Assembly: GCF_041154385.1 (NCBI RefSeq)
Contig: NZ_AP028929.1
Span: forward strand, 310,001 to 374,000
Reading direction: 5' to 3'
Length of the DNA: 64,000 nt
Origin: Streptococcus sp. SN-1
GTDB lineage: Bacteria; Bacillota; Bacilli; Lactobacillales; Streptococcaceae
Shown here one piece after another: positions 23,630 through 34,773 of the stretch; the stretch's first letter is position 1, and the number at the start of each line of letters is the position of its first letter. The notes under the pieces are model-generated. The model had not been told where the DNA came from and did not search any database. It saw nothing but the letters and a program-made list of their open reading frames with translations. The position numbers and the translations under genes were made by a program.

Positions 23630-24580
23630 ATGACAAAAGAATTTCATCATGTAACGGTCTTACTCCACGAAACGATTGATATGCTCGACGTAAAGCCTGA
23701 CGGTATCTACGTTGATGCGACTTTGGGTGGAGCGGGCCATAGCGAATATTTATTAAGTAAATTAAGTGAAAAAGGCCATCTCTATGCCTTTGACCAGGAC
23801 CAGAATGCCATTGATAATGCGCAAAAACGCTTGGCACCCTATATCGAAAAAGGGATGGTAACCTTTATCAAGGATAATTTCCGTCATTTACAGGCACGTT
23901 TGCGCGAAGCTGGTGTTCAAGAAATTGATGGAATTTGTTATGACTTGGGAGTGTCTAGTCCTCAGCTGGACCAGCGTGAGCGTGGTTTTTCTTATAAAAA
24001 GGATGCGCCACTGGACATGCGCATGAATCAGGATGCTAGTCTGACAGCCTATGAAGTGGTGAACCACTATGGCTATCATGACTTGGTTCGTATTTTCTTT
24101 AAGTATGGCGAGGATAAATTCTCTAAACAGATTGCGCGTAAGATTGAACAAGCACGTGAAGTCAAGCCAATTGAGACAACGACTGAGCTGGCAGAGATTA
24201 TCAAGTCAGCCAAACCTGCTAAGGAACTCAAGAAAAAGGGTCATCCTGCCAAGCAGATTTTCCAGGCTATTCGAATTGAAGTCAATGATGAACTGGGAGC
24301 AGCAGATGAGTCCATCCAGCAGGCCATGGATATGTTGGCTCTGGATGGTAGAATTTCAGTGATTACCTTTCATTCCTTAGAAGACCGCTTGACTAAGCAG
24401 TTATTCAAGGAAGCTTCAACAGTGGAAGTTCCCAAAGGTTTGCCTTTCATCCCAGATGATCTCAAGCCCAAGATGGAATTGGTATCCCGTAAGCCAATCT
24501 TGCCAAGTGCAGAAGAATTAGAAGCCAATAACCGCTCGCACTCAGCCAAGTTGCGCGTGGCCAGAAAAATTCACAAGTAA
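23630..24580 (+). CDS. rsmH: 16S rRNA m4C1402 methyltransferase
   Basis: 316 residues, formerly MraW. SAM-binding start [15 protein letters not shown], then [15 protein letters not shown], and the conserved [19 protein letters not shown] and [15 protein letters not shown] blocks. It methylates N4 of C1402 in the ribosomal P site. First gene of the division/cell wall cluster; ftsL starts nine bases after its stop. Confidence 0.97.
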   Translation: MTKEFHHVTVLLHETIDMLDVKPDGIYVDATLGGAGHSEYLLSKLSEKGHLYAFDQDQNAIDNAQKRLAPYIEKGMVTFIKDNFRHLQARLREAGVQEIDGICYDLGVSSPQLDQRERGFSYKKDAPLDMRMNQDASLTAYEVVNHYGYHDLVRIFFKYGEDKFSKQIARKIEQAREVKPIETTTELAEIIKSAKPAKELKKKGHPAKQIFQAIRIEVNDELGAADESIQQAMDMLALDGRISVITFHSLEDRLTKQLFKEASTVEVPKGLPFIPDDLKPKMELVSRKPILPSAEELEANNRSHSAKLRVARKIHK

Positions 24581-24589
24581 GAGGAAAAA

Positions 24590-24907
24590 ATGGTAGATAA
24601 GAAAGAAACAACCAGTCAATTCTTGCAGAATCGTATAAAAAAATTCTCCCGTGTGGAGAAGGCTTTTTATCTTTCCATTGCGTTTACAGCTCTCGTTTTG
24701 GCGCTGAGTATTATCTTTATGCAGACTCGACTCCTACAAGTACAAAATGATCTGACAAAAATCAATGCACAGATAGAGGAGAAGAAGACAGAGTTGGATG
24801 ATGCCAAACAAGAGGTAAATGAATTGTTGAGGGCAGAACGCTTGAAAGAAATCGCAAATTCTAAGGACTTAAAATTGAATAATGAGAATATTCGATCAGC
24901 GGAGTAA
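24590..24907 (+). CDS. ftsL: Cell division protein FtsL
   Basis: 105 residues. A short cytoplasmic part, one membrane segment (AFYLSIAFTALVLALSIIFM, about residues 25-44), then an extracellular leucine-zipper coiled coil (QVQNDLTKINAQIEEKKTEL). Partners DivIB and DivIC at the septum. AAGAGGAAAAA lies upstream; pbp2X follows after three bases. The short length and single membrane segment are normal for streptococcal FtsL. Confidence 0.93.
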   Translation: MVDKKETTSQFLQNRIKKFSRVEKAFYLSIAFTALVLALSIIFMQTRLLQVQNDLTKINAQIEEKKTELDDAKQEVNELLRAERLKEIANSKDLKLNNENIRSAE

Positions 24908-24910
24908 GAT

Positions 24911-27163
24911 ATGAAGTGGACAAAAAGAATAACCCGATTTGCGATTAGAAACCGTAAATCTCCAGCAGAAAACCGTAAAATAGTGGGGAAGTACATCAGC
25001 TTGTTAGCTGTCGTACTTTTCGCTGTCTTTTTGGTCAATTTTGCTGTTATTATCGGGAGTGGTAGTAAATTTGGAACGGATCTAGTCAAAGAGGCTAAGA
25101 AAGTTCACCAAATAACCCGTATAGTCCCTGCCAAACGTGGGACTATTTATGACCGAAATGGAGTCCCGATTGCTGAGGACGCAACCTCCTATAATGTCTA
25201 TGCTGTCATTGATAAAAAATACAAATCAGCAACGGGTAAAATTCTTTATGTAGAAGATGCCCAGTTTAATAAGGTAGCAGAGGTTTTCCATAAGTATTTG
25301 GATATGGATGAGGCTTATGTGAAAGAGCAATTAGCTCAACCAAATCTGACCCAGGTTTCCTTTGGAGCAAAAGGAAATGGGATTACCTATGCCAATATGA
25401 TGGCTATTAAAAAAGATTTGAAAGATGCTAGTGTGGAAGGAATTGACTTCACAACTAGCCCTAATAGAAGCTATTCAAATGGACAATTCGCTTCTAGTTT
25501 TATTGGTTTAGCTCAACTCCATGAAAATGAGGATGGTAGCAAGAGTTTGCTGGGAACTTCTGGGATGGAGAGTTCCTTGAATAGTATTCTTGCAGGGAAA
25601 GACGGTATTATTACCTATGAAAAAGATCGTCTGGGTAATATTGTCCCTGGAACTGAACAAGTGTCTCAGCAAACGGTAGATGGCAAGGATGTTTATACGA
25701 CTATTTCTAGCACCCTTCAGTCCTTCATGGAAACACAGATGAATGTCTTTCAAGAAAAAGTAAAAGGCAAGTATATGACGGCTACCTTGGTTAGTGCTAA
25801 AACGGGGGAAATTCTTGCAACGACGCAGAGACCAACCTTTGATGCCGATACTAAGGAAGGACTTACCAAGGACTTTGTTTGGCGTGATATCCTTTATCAA
25901 AGTAACTATGAGCCAGGGTCAACCATGAAGGTCATGACGCTCGCTGCTGCTATTGATAATAATACTTTCCCAGGAGGAGAAGTCTTCAATAGTAGTGAGT
26001 TAAAAGTAGCAGATGCTACTATCCGAGATTGGGATGTCAATGAAGGATTAACTGGCGGAGGAATGATGACCTTTTCTCAAGGGTTTGCGCACTCAAGTAA
26101 CGTTGGGATGACGCTTCTTGAGCAAAAGATGGGAGATGCTACCTGGCTGGATTATCTAAGTCGCTTTAAATTTGGTGTTCCGACTCGTTTTGGCTTGACG
26201 GATGAATATGCAGGCCAACTTCCGGCTGACAATATCGTAAATATTGCTCAGAGTTCATTTGGACAAGGGATTTCAGTGACCCAGACGCAAATGATTCGTG
26301 CCTTTACAGCTATTGCTAATGATGGAGTTATGCTGGAGCCAAAATTTATAAGTGCTATTTATGATACTAACAATCAGTCTGTACGAAAGTCTCAAAAAGA
26401 GATTGTAGGAAAACCTGTATCTGAAGATGCAGCAAGCTTGACTCGTACTAACATGATATTAGTTGGGACGGACCCTCTATATGGAACTATGTATAATCAC
26501 CAAACAGGAAAGCCAATTATAACAGTTCCTGGACAAAATGTAGCAGTTAAATCCGGTACGGCTCAAATCGCTGATGAGAAAAATGGAGGCTACTTGGTTG
26601 GTTCTACCAATTATATTTTCTCAGTTGTGACTATGAATCCTGCTGAAAATCCTGATTTTATCTTGTATGTAACGGTTCAACAGCCTGAGCATTATTCAGC
26701 TGTCCAGTTGGGAGAGTTTTCCAATCCAATCTTGGAGCGGGCTTCAGCGATGAAAGAATCTCTGAACCTTCAATCTCCAGCTAAGAATTTAGATCAAGTG
26801 ACGACAGAATCTTCGTATGCAATGCCTAGCATCAAGGATATTTCACCTGGTGATTTGGCGGAAGCCTTACGTCGAAATATTGTGCAACCAATCGTTGTTG
26901 GTACTGGAACAAAGATTAAAGAGACTTCTGTAGAAGAAGGAAAAAATCTTGCACCAAACCAACAAGTTCTCCTTTTATCGGATAAGGTAGAAGAAATTCC
27001 AGATATGTATGGCTGGAAAAAAGAGACTGCTGAGGCCTTTGCTAAATGGTTGGATATTGAGCTGGAATTTGAAGGTTCAGGTTCTGTTGTTCAGAAGCAA
27101 GACGTTCGGACCAATACAGCTATCAAAAACATTAAAAAAATTAAATTAACTTTAGGAGACTAA
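24911..27163 (+). CDS. pbp2X: Penicillin-binding protein 2x
   Basis: 750 residues, the same length as R6 PBP2x. N-terminal membrane anchor (about residues 29-50), dimerisation domain, transpeptidase domain with STMK at 337-340, SSN at 395-397 and KSG at 547-549, then two C-terminal PASTA domains (from [14 protein letters not shown]). It cross-links septal peptidoglycan. Compared with the R6 sequence as I remember it, the transpeptidase domain carries T343, G384, V546, S565 and N567 (R6: M, R, L, L, D). These positions are known from mosaic beta-lactam-resistant alleles; commensal alleles also differ there. Third gene of the cluster, four bases after ftsL. Confidence 0.96.
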   Translation: MKWTKRITRFAIRNRKSPAENRKIVGKYISLLAVVLFAVFLVNFAVIIGSGSKFGTDLVKEAKKVHQITRIVPAKRGTIYDRNGVPIAEDATSYNVYAVIDKKYKSATGKILYVEDAQFNKVAEVFHKYLDMDEAYVKEQLAQPNLTQVSFGAKGNGITYANMMAIKKDLKDASVEGIDFTTSPNRSYSNGQFASSFIGLAQLHENEDGSKSLLGTSGMESSLNSILAGKDGIITYEKDRLGNIVPGTEQVSQQTVDGKDVYTTISSTLQSFMETQMNVFQEKVKGKYMTATLVSAKTGEILATTQRPTFDADTKEGLTKDFVWRDILYQSNYEPGSTMKVMTLAAAIDNNTFPGGEVFNSSELKVADATIRDWDVNEGLTGGGMMTFSQGFAHSSNVGMTLLEQKMGDATWLDYLSRFKFGVPTRFGLTDEYAGQLPADNIVNIAQSSFGQGISVTQTQMIRAFTAIANDGVMLEPKFISAIYDTNNQSVRKSQKEIVGKPVSEDAASLTRTNMILVGTDPLYGTMYNHQTGKPIITVPGQNVAVKSGTAQIADEKNGGYLVGSTNYIFSVVTMNPAENPDFILYVTVQQPEHYSAVQLGEFSNPILERASAMKESLNLQSPAKNLDQVTTESSYAMPSIKDISPGDLAEALRRNIVQPIVVGTGTKIKETSVEEGKNLAPNQQVLLLSDKVEEIPDMYGWKKETAEAFAKWLDIELEFEGSGSVVQKQDVRTNTAIKNIKKIKLTLGD

Positions 27164-27164
27164 T

Positions 27165-28145
27165 ATGTTTATTTCTATCAGTGCTGGAATTGTGACATTT
27201 TTACTAACTTTAGTAGGAATTCCGGCCTTTATCCAATTTTATAGAAAGGCGCAAATTACAGGCCAGCAGATGCATGAGGATGTCAAACAGCACCAGGCAA
27301 AAGCTGGGACTCCTACAATGGGAGGTTTGGTTTTCTTAATTGCTTCTGTTTTGGTTACCTTCTTTTTTACCTTATTTAGTAATCAACTCAGCAATAATGT
27401 CGGTATGATTTTATTTATCTTGGTTCTTTATGGTTTAATCGGATTTTTAGATGATTTCCTCAAGGTCTTCCGTAAAATCAATGAGGGTCTTAATCCCAAA
27501 CAGAAATTGGCTCTTCAGCTTCTAGGTGGTGTCATTTTCTACCTTTTTTATGAGCGCGGTGGAGATATGCTTTCTGTCTTTGGTTACCAAGTGCATCTAG
27601 GGATTTTCTATATTGTCTTCGCTCTTTTCTGGCTAGTCGGTTTTTCAAACGCAGTAAACTTGACAGACGGTATTGATGGTTTAGCTAGTATTTCCGTTGT
27701 GATTAGTTTGTCTGCCTATGGAGTTATTGCCTATGTGCAAGGTCAGATGGATATCCTTCTAGTGATTCTTGCTATGATTGGTGGTTTGCTTGGGTTCTTT
27801 GTCTTTAACCATAAGCCTGCTAAAGTCTTTATGGGAGATGTGGGAAGTTTGGCTCTCGGTGGAATGCTGGCAGCTATCTCTATGGCCCTCCACCAAGAAT
27901 GGACTCTCTTGATTATCGGAATTATTTATGTCTTTGAAACAACCTCAGTCATGATGCAAGTCAGTTATTTCAAACTGACAGGTGGCAAACGTATTTTCCG
28001 TATGACGCCTGTACATCACCATTTTGAGCTTGGAGGATTGTCTGGTAAAGGAAATCCTTGGAGCGAGTGGAAGGTTGATTTCTTCTTTTGGGGAATAGGG
28101 ATTCTAGCAAGTCTCCTGACCCTAGCAATTTTATATTTGATGTAA
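27165..28145 (+). CDS. mraY: Phospho-MurNAc-pentapeptide transferase
   Basis: 326 residues with about ten membrane segments. Signature blocks: [43 protein letters not shown] and [14 protein letters not shown]. It transfers phospho-MurNAc-pentapeptide to undecaprenyl phosphate to make lipid I. It starts one base after the pbp2X stop and ends before a strong terminator. Confidence 0.97.
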   Translation: MFISISAGIVTFLLTLVGIPAFIQFYRKAQITGQQMHEDVKQHQAKAGTPTMGGLVFLIASVLVTFFFTLFSNQLSNNVGMILFILVLYGLIGFLDDFLKVFRKINEGLNPKQKLALQLLGGVIFYLFYERGGDMLSVFGYQVHLGIFYIVFALFWLVGFSNAVNLTDGIDGLASISVVISLSAYGVIAYVQGQMDILLVILAMIGGLLGFFVFNHKPAKVFMGDVGSLALGGMLAAISMALHQEWTLLIIGIIYVFETTSVMMQVSYFKLTGGKRIFRMTPVHHHFELGGLSGKGNPWSEWKVDFFFWGIGILASLLTLAILYLM

Positions 28146-28151
28146 GAATGG

Positions 28152-28176
28152 CACCCTGATGTTTCAGGGTGTTTTT
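28152..28176 (+). terminator. Terminator of the rsmH-mraY cluster
   Basis: CACCCTGA-TGTT-TCAGGGTG followed by five T residues. Confidence 0.93.
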
Positions 28177-28193
28177 GCATTCTAAAAAATATT

Positions 28194-28210
28194 GGTCAAT
28201 TAAAGTCAAA
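28194..28210 (+). promoter_or_regulatory. CtsR operator upstream of the clpL promoter
   Basis: GGTCAATTAAAGTCAAA matches the CtsR consensus (RGTCAAANANRGTCAAA) with one mismatch and ends five bases before the -35. Confidence 0.75.
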
Positions 28211-28214
28211 ATCC

Positions 28215-28243
28215 TTGACCTTTTCTGACTAATGTAGTATATT
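28215..28243 (+). promoter_or_regulatory. SigA promoter of clpL
   Basis: TTGACC, 17 bases, TATATT, about 240 bases upstream of clpL. A CtsR site lies just upstream and another lies within the leader. Confidence 0.75.
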
Positions 28244-28312
28244 ATGAACGTAAGGTAAATGAAAGCCTTACTAGAACACTTATTTAAAGTAAAATAGAAA
28301 GAGGTGGGGTCT

Positions 28313-28402
28313 ATGTTTAATCTAGAAATCTTCAGAAGTAAAGATAGTCTACTCCTGCTTGAAAAAGAAAAACCAGAAATAGTACGTAGAGTAGCGATTT
28401 AG
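28313..28402 (+). CDS. Candidate leader peptide upstream of clpL
   Basis: 29 codons (MFNLEIFRSKDSLLLLEKEK ...) preceded by an unusually good ribosome binding site, GAGGTGGGG, between the clpL promoter and the clpL start. Its presence in a heat-shock leader might reflect coupling or simply a small protein. I know no family for it. Confidence 0.45.
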   Translation: MFNLEIFRSKDSLLLLEKEKPEIVRRVAI

Positions 28403-28426
28403 CTAGTCTAAATTTTTTAAAACAAA

Positions 28427-28443
28427 GGTCAAAGATAGTCAAT
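28427..28443 (+). promoter_or_regulatory. Second CtsR operator, in the clpL leader
   Basis: GGTCAAAGATAGTCAAT matches the CtsR consensus with one mismatch and lies about 42 bases before the clpL start. Confidence 0.75.
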
Positions 28444-28484
28444 ATCAGTAATCATAACTAAGTAAACAAAAAGAGGTAAAGAAT

Positions 28485-30590
28485 ATGAACAACAACTTTA
28501 ATAATTTTAACAACATGGATGATTTATTTAACCAATTGATGGGTGGTATGCGAGGCTACAGTTCTGAAAATCGTCGTTACTTGATTAATGGACGTGAAGT
28601 GACACCTGAGGAATTTGCTCACTATCGTGCGACTGGTCAATTACCAGGAAATGCAGAAGCTGATGGACAAATGCAACAACAGGTTTCAGGTATGAAACAA
28701 GATGGTGTCCTTGCTAAACTGGGTCGAAACTTAACAGCAGAAGCGCGTGAGGGCAAGCTGGATCCAGTCATCGGACGAAACAAGGAAATTCAAGAGACAT
28801 CTGAAATCCTCTCACGCCGTACCAAGAACAATCCTGTTTTAGTCGGAGATGCAGGTGTTGGTAAGACAGCAGTTGTCGAAGGCTTGGCACAAGCCATTGT
28901 GAACGGTGATGTTCCAGCTGCTATTAAGAATAAGGAAATTATTTCCATTGATATCTCAGGTCTTGAGGCTGGTACTCAATATCGTGGTAGCTTTGAAGAA
29001 AACGTTCAAAATTTAGTCAATGAAGTAAAAGAAGCGGGAAATATCATTCTCTTCTTTGATGAAATTCATCAAATTCTCGGTGCTGGTAGCACTGGTGGAG
29101 ATAGTGGTTCTAAAGGGCTTGCGGACATTCTCAAACCAGCTCTCTCTCGTGGTGAATTGACCGTTATTGGAGCGACAACTCAAGACGAATACCGTAACAC
29201 CATCTTGAAGAATGCGGCTCTTGCTCGTCGTTTTAACGAAGTCAAGGTCAATGCTCCTTCAGCAGAGGACACTTTTAAAATCCTTCAAGGAATTCGTGAC
29301 CTCTACCAACAACACCACAATGTTATCTTGCCAGACGAAGTTTTGAAAGCAGCAGTGGATTATTCTGTTCAGTATATTCCACAACGTAGTTTGCCAGATA
29401 AGGCTATTGACCTTGTCGATGTAACGGCAGCTCACTTAGCAGCTCAGCATCCAGTAACAGATGTACATGCTGTTGAACGTGAAATTGAGGCAGAAAAAGA
29501 CAAGCAAGAAAAAGCTGTTGAGGCAGAAGATTTTGAAGCAGCTCTAAACTATAAAACACGCATTGCAGAATTGGAAAAGAAAATCGAAAATCACACAGAA
29601 GATATGAAAGTGACTGCAAGTGTCAATGATGTGGCTGAATCTGTAGAACGAATGACGGGAATTCCAGTATCACAAATGGGAACATCAGACATCGAACGTT
29701 TGAAAGATATGGCTCATCGCTTGCAAGATAAGGTAATCGGTCAAGACAAGGCGGTAGAAGCGGTATCTCGTGCTATCCGTCGTAACCGTGCTGGTTTTGA
29801 TGAAGGCAATCGTCCAATCGGTAGCTTCCTCTTTGTAGGTCCAACTGGGGTTGGTAAGACAGAACTTGCTAAGCAATTAGCGCTTGATATGTTTGGAACT
29901 AAGGACGCAATCATTCGTTTGGATATGTCTGAATTCAGTGACCGCACAGCCGTTTCTAAGCTAATTGGTACAACTGCAGGTTATGTTGGTTACGATGACA
30001 ACAACAATACCTTGACAGAACGCGTCCGTCGTAATCCTTACTCTATCATTCTCTTGGATGAAATTGAAAAGGCTGATCCTCAAGTCATTACCCTTCTCCT
30101 CCAAGTCTTGGATGATGGTCGTTTGACAGATGGTCAAGGTAACACTGTCAACTTCAAGAATACGGTGATTATCGCAACTTCAAACGCAGGCTTTGGTTAC
30201 GAAGCTAACTTGACAGAAGATGCGGACAAACCAGAATTGATGGATCGTTTGAAACCTTACTTCCGTCCAGAATTCCTTAACCGTTTCAATGCTGTCATCG
30301 AATTCTCACACTTGAGCAAAGAAGACCTTTCTAAGATTGTGGACTTGATGTTGGCTGAAGTCAACCAAACCTTGGCTAAGAAAGACATTGATTTGTCAGT
30401 CAGTCAAGCGGCTAAGGACTATATCACAGAAGAAGGCTATGACGAAGTCATGGGTGTTCGTCCTCTCCGTCGTGTGGTTGAACAAGAAATTCGTGATAAG
30501 GTGACAGACTTCCACTTGGATCATTTAGATGCCAAACACCTAGAAGCAGATATGGAAGAGGGTGGTTTAGTTATTCGTGAAAAAGCCTAA
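28485..30590 (+). CDS. clpL: ATP-dependent Clp protease ATP-binding subunit ClpL
   Basis: 701 residues, a class of Clp/Hsp100 ATPase with a short Asn-rich N terminus ([20 protein letters not shown]) instead of a full N domain. First AAA domain: Walker [14 protein letters not shown]; middle UVR-like segment [20 protein letters not shown]; second AAA domain: [14 protein letters not shown]. It lacks the ClpP-binding tripeptide loop typical of ClpC/ClpX, so it is regarded as a disaggregating chaperone. Regulated by CtsR: two operators flank its promoter and leader. AAAGAGGTAAAG precedes the ATG. A BOX element begins at the last base of its stop codon. Confidence 0.96.
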   Translation: MNNNFNNFNNMDDLFNQLMGGMRGYSSENRRYLINGREVTPEEFAHYRATGQLPGNAEADGQMQQQVSGMKQDGVLAKLGRNLTAEAREGKLDPVIGRNKEIQETSEILSRRTKNNPVLVGDAGVGKTAVVEGLAQAIVNGDVPAAIKNKEIISIDISGLEAGTQYRGSFEENVQNLVNEVKEAGNIILFFDEIHQILGAGSTGGDSGSKGLADILKPALSRGELTVIGATTQDEYRNTILKNAALARRFNEVKVNAPSAEDTFKILQGIRDLYQQHHNVILPDEVLKAAVDYSVQYIPQRSLPDKAIDLVDVTAAHLAAQHPVTDVHAVEREIEAEKDKQEKAVEAEDFEAALNYKTRIAELEKKIENHTEDMKVTASVNDVAESVERMTGIPVSQMGTSDIERLKDMAHRLQDKVIGQDKAVEAVSRAIRRNRAGFDEGNRPIGSFLFVGPTGVGKTELAKQLALDMFGTKDAIIRLDMSEFSDRTAVSKLIGTTAGYVGYDDNNNTLTERVRRNPYSIILLDEIEKADPQVITLLLQVLDDGRLTDGQGNTVNFKNTVIIATSNAGFGYEANLTEDADKPELMDRLKPYFRPEFLNRFNAVIEFSHLSKEDLSKIVDLMLAEVNQTLAKKDIDLSVSQAAKDYITEEGYDEVMGVRPLRRVVEQEIRDKVTDFHLDHLDAKHLEADMEEGGLVIREKA

Positions 30591-30694
30591 TACTCTTCGA
30601 AAATCAAATTCAAACCACGTCAACTTCGCCTTGCCGTACTCAAGTACAGCCTGCGGCTAGTTTCCTAGTTTGCTCTTTGATTTTCATTGAGTAT
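30590..30694 (+). repeat. BOX element (boxA-boxC) abutting the clpL stop
   Basis: 105 bases with ATACTC/GAGTAT ends. The first A of the element is the third base of the clpL TAA stop. Confidence 0.93.
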
Positions 30695-30720
30695 AAGACA
30701 AAATTTTGAGAATAAAAAAG

Positions 30721-30752
30721 AAGGAGCCAGCTGAAAAGCCGGTTCCTTTTTT
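30721..30752. terminator. Bidirectional terminator between clpL and luxS
   Basis: AAGGAGCCAGCT pairs with AGCCGGTTCCTT (one mismatch, one G-U) around GAAA, with A residues before and T residues after; it can serve both convergent genes. Confidence 0.85.
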
Positions 30753-30756
30753 GTGT

Positions 30757-31239
30757 TTAGATGACATGACGCTCAAAGGCATCATCTGAAATTCCTTGTT
30801 CTAGAATAAGTTTTGCCCATTCTTTAGCAGAAAAGAGGCTATGGTCCTTGTAGTTTCCGCAAGATTCGATGGTTGTTCCAGGAACATCTTCCCAAGTAGT
30901 AGTCTCAGCGATTTCCTTGAGCGAATCCTTGATAACGGTAGCGATTTCAGCACTAGTGTGACGTCCCCACATAATCATGTGGAAGCCTGTGCGGCAACCA
31001 AATGGTGAACAGTCAATCATACCGTCAATGCGGGTGCGGATGAGTTTGGCCAAGAGGTGCTCGATAGTGTGAAGGCCAGCAGTAGGGATAGAGTCTTCGT
31101 TTGGTTGCACCAAGCGAATATCATAATTGGAGATGATGTCTCCTTTTGGTCCTGTTTCTTCCCCAATCAAGCGAACATAGGGTGCTTTAACAATAGTGTG
31201 GTCAAGTTCAAAACTTTCAACAATAACTTCTTTTGACAT
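30757..31239 (-). CDS. luxS: S-ribosylhomocysteine lyase LuxS
   Basis: 160 residues from the ATG at 31239 ([20 protein letters not shown]); a longer open frame upstream has no support. Metal-binding HTIEH motif near residue 58 and the catalytic cysteine in [13 protein letters not shown]. It cleaves S-ribosylhomocysteine to homocysteine and the AI-2 precursor DPD, serving the activated methyl cycle and quorum signalling. GAAAGGAT precedes the start; an extended -10 promoter lies about 28 bases upstream. Confidence 0.97.
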   Translation of the reverse strand: MSKEVIVESFELDHTIVKAPYVRLIGEETGPKGDIISNYDIRLVQPNEDSIPTAGLHTIEHLLAKLIRTRIDGMIDCSPFGCRTGFHMIMWGRHTSAEIATVIKDSLKEIAETTTWEDVPGTTIESCGNYKDHSLFSAKEWAKLILEQGISDDAFERHVI

Positions 31240-31266
31240 GGTAAATCCTTTCAGTTTTCTTCTTTC

Positions 31267-31275
31267 ATTATAACA
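31267..31275 (-). promoter_or_regulatory. Extended -10 promoter of luxS
   Basis: On the minus strand TGTTATAAT; no good -35 is visible. Confidence 0.6.
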
Positions 31276-31302
31276 TAAAGCTGGCTCTTGAGACAGAGAG
31301 AA

Positions 31303-31326
31303 AACCTCTCCGAGGGTGGAGAGGTT
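31303..31326 (-). terminator. Hairpin after the DUF1846 gene
   Basis: AACCTCTCC pairs with GGAGAGGTT (9 bp, six-base loop), 8 bases past the DUF1846 stop; the T run is short (TTCTC), so it may be a weak terminator. Confidence 0.6.
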
Positions 31327-31333
31327 CGAAGCT

Positions 31334-32818
31334 TTACTTACGATACAAGCGGTCGTATTGGTAGTATGGGTCAAAGGTTACATTGATACCTAGTTTACGA
31401 AGGACATTCTTGTCTTCATCGGTCAAGATGATGGTTGAGTGGGCTTCGCTTCCTTTGAGGTTGCCAAGTTCTTCCATAGCGCGAGCAGCGTCAGGATTTT
31501 CTGTAGCTGTGATAGCCAGTGCAATCAAAATTTCATTTGAATGAAGGCGTGGATTGCGGCTACCCAGATGATCGATTTTAAGACCTTGGATTGGCTTGAC
31601 AACTTCTGGTTCGATTAGTTTTACTTCTTTAGCAATGTCAGCTGATTTCTTGATGGCGTTGATAAGAGCAGCGGCTGTAGGACCAAAGAGTTCTGAGTTT
31701 TTACCAGTCACTATTTCCCCATTTGGTAATTCAAGGGCTAGGGCTGGTCCGCCAGTTTCTTCTGCTTTCTGACGGGCAACGATAGCAACCTTACGGTCTG
31801 CAGGTGTGATACCGAGGTCGTTCATAAGCAACTCGATTTTCTTGACAGCTGCTTCACCAACTTTCTCTGCTTTGAAATCAAGAACAGTCTGATAGTAACG
31901 GCGGATGATTTCTTGTTTAGAGGCTTCAATAGCAGCCTCATTATCTGTAATAGCGAAACCAACCATGTTGACACCCATATCAGTCGGAGAAGCGTATGGA
32001 GACTCTCCTAGAATGCGTTCCAACATGCGCTTGAGCACTGGGAAAATCTCGATATCACGGTTGTAGTTGACAGTGGTTTCTCCATAGGTTTGAAGATGGA
32101 AGGGGTCAATCATGTTGACATCATCAAGGTCAGCTGTGGCAGCTTCATAAGCCAAGTTAACTGGATGATGAAGGGGAAGATTCCAAACTGGGAAGGTTTC
32201 AAATTTAGCGTAGCCAGACTTGATGCCATTGATTTGGTCGTGGTACATATTGGACATACAAGTTGCCAATTTTCCAGAACCAGGTCCAGGAGCAGTTACG
32301 ACGATCAAGTTGCGACTGGTTTTGATGTAATCATTTTTCCCCATACCTTCAGGGGAAATAATGTGATCCATATCCGTCGGATATCCTTTGATTGGATAAT
32401 GGAGATAAGAATCAATTCCGTTTTTCTCGAGTTGATTGCGGAAGGCATCTGCAGCTGGTTGGCCAGCGTACTGTGTGATGACAACGGAGCCAACAAAAAT
32501 TCCCAATTCATTGAATTTGTCAATCAAACGAAGAACTTCTTGGTCATAAGAAATACCCAAGTCACCACGTGCTTTGGAATGCTCGATATTGCTAGCATTA
32601 ATAGCAATCACAACCTCAACCTGCTCTTTCAATTCTTGCAAGAGCTTGATTTTGTTGTCAGGCTCATAACCAGGAAGGACACGAGTAGCGTGGAAATCTT
32701 CTAACATTTTACCACCAAACTCCAAGTAGAGTTTGCCGTCAAATTGGTTAATGCGCTCCAAAATGTGGTCGCGTTGTAGATTCAAATATTGTTCAGAACT
32801 AAAAGCTTGTTTTTTCAT
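31334..32818 (-). CDS. DUF1846 domain protein
   Basis: 494 residues, full length for the family. The N-terminal block [23 protein letters not shown] and the internal [20 protein letters not shown], a nucleotide-binding-like loop, are conserved across Firmicutes. Structures of relatives exist but the reaction is not established. In pneumococci this gene lies between luxS and dexB, as here. AGAGGT lies 7 bases before the ATG. Confidence 0.9.
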   Translation of the reverse strand: MKKQAFSSEQYLNLQRDHILERINQFDGKLYLEFGGKMLEDFHATRVLPGYEPDNKIKLLQELKEQVEVVIAINASNIEHSKARGDLGISYDQEVLRLIDKFNELGIFVGSVVITQYAGQPAADAFRNQLEKNGIDSYLHYPIKGYPTDMDHIISPEGMGKNDYIKTSRNLIVVTAPGPGSGKLATCMSNMYHDQINGIKSGYAKFETFPVWNLPLHHPVNLAYEAATADLDDVNMIDPFHLQTYGETTVNYNRDIEIFPVLKRMLERILGESPYASPTDMGVNMVGFAITDNEAAIEASKQEIIRRYYQTVLDFKAEKVGEAAVKKIELLMNDLGITPADRKVAIVARQKAEETGGPALALELPNGEIVTGKNSELFGPTAAALINAIKKSADIAKEVKLIEPEVVKPIQGLKIDHLGSRNPRLHSNEILIALAITATENPDAARAMEELGNLKGSEAHSTIILTDEDKNVLRKLGINVTFDPYYQYDRLYRK

Positions 32819-32907
32819 TTTTTTACCTCTGACCTCTATTATAATAAAAAATTGGAAGTTAGGAAACTATGGAGTTAAAAAAGGAATCAAAAAGATTAGG
32901 CAAACGC

Positions 32908-32936
32908 TTGCACAAAATTTTAAAAAGCGCTATCAT
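32908..32936 (+). promoter_or_regulatory. Promoter of dexB
   Basis: TTGCAC, 17 bases, TATCAT, about 35 bases before the ATG. Confidence 0.7.
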
Positions 32937-32961
32937 AGACTATAGATTATTAAAATAATGA

Positions 32962-34578
<1,617 letters not shown>

Positions 34579-34618
34579 ATATTTTTTACAGAAAAATTTA
34601 AAATTGAAATCGTATAAA

Positions 34619-34663
34619 AACAAGGGAGGACTGTATGAAAGACAGAAATCCTTTGTTTTTTTA
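34619..34663 (+). terminator. Terminator of dexB
   Basis: AACAAGGGA pairs with TCCTTTGTT (one G-U), with an inner CTGT/ACAG pairing, followed by seven T residues. Confidence 0.7.
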
Positions 34664-34705
34664 TGACTAAAGTTTATAAACTTTCATTCTCAAAATTCAA
34701 TTAAC

Positions 34706-34734
34706 TTTACAAATTCCCACTATTTTGGTAAAAT
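34706..34734 (+). promoter_or_regulatory. Promoter of the AliB-like gene
   Basis: TTTACA, 17 bases, extended -10 TGGTAAAAT. Confidence 0.7.
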
Positions 34735-34773
34735 AAACATATGTTATAAAAACTAACATAAAGGAGAAAGAAG

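Noticed and set aside
31240-31374. N-terminal extension of luxS
   Set aside because: The extension has no ribosome binding site, crosses the luxS promoter and overlaps the end of the DUF1846 gene; LuxS is normally 160 residues.
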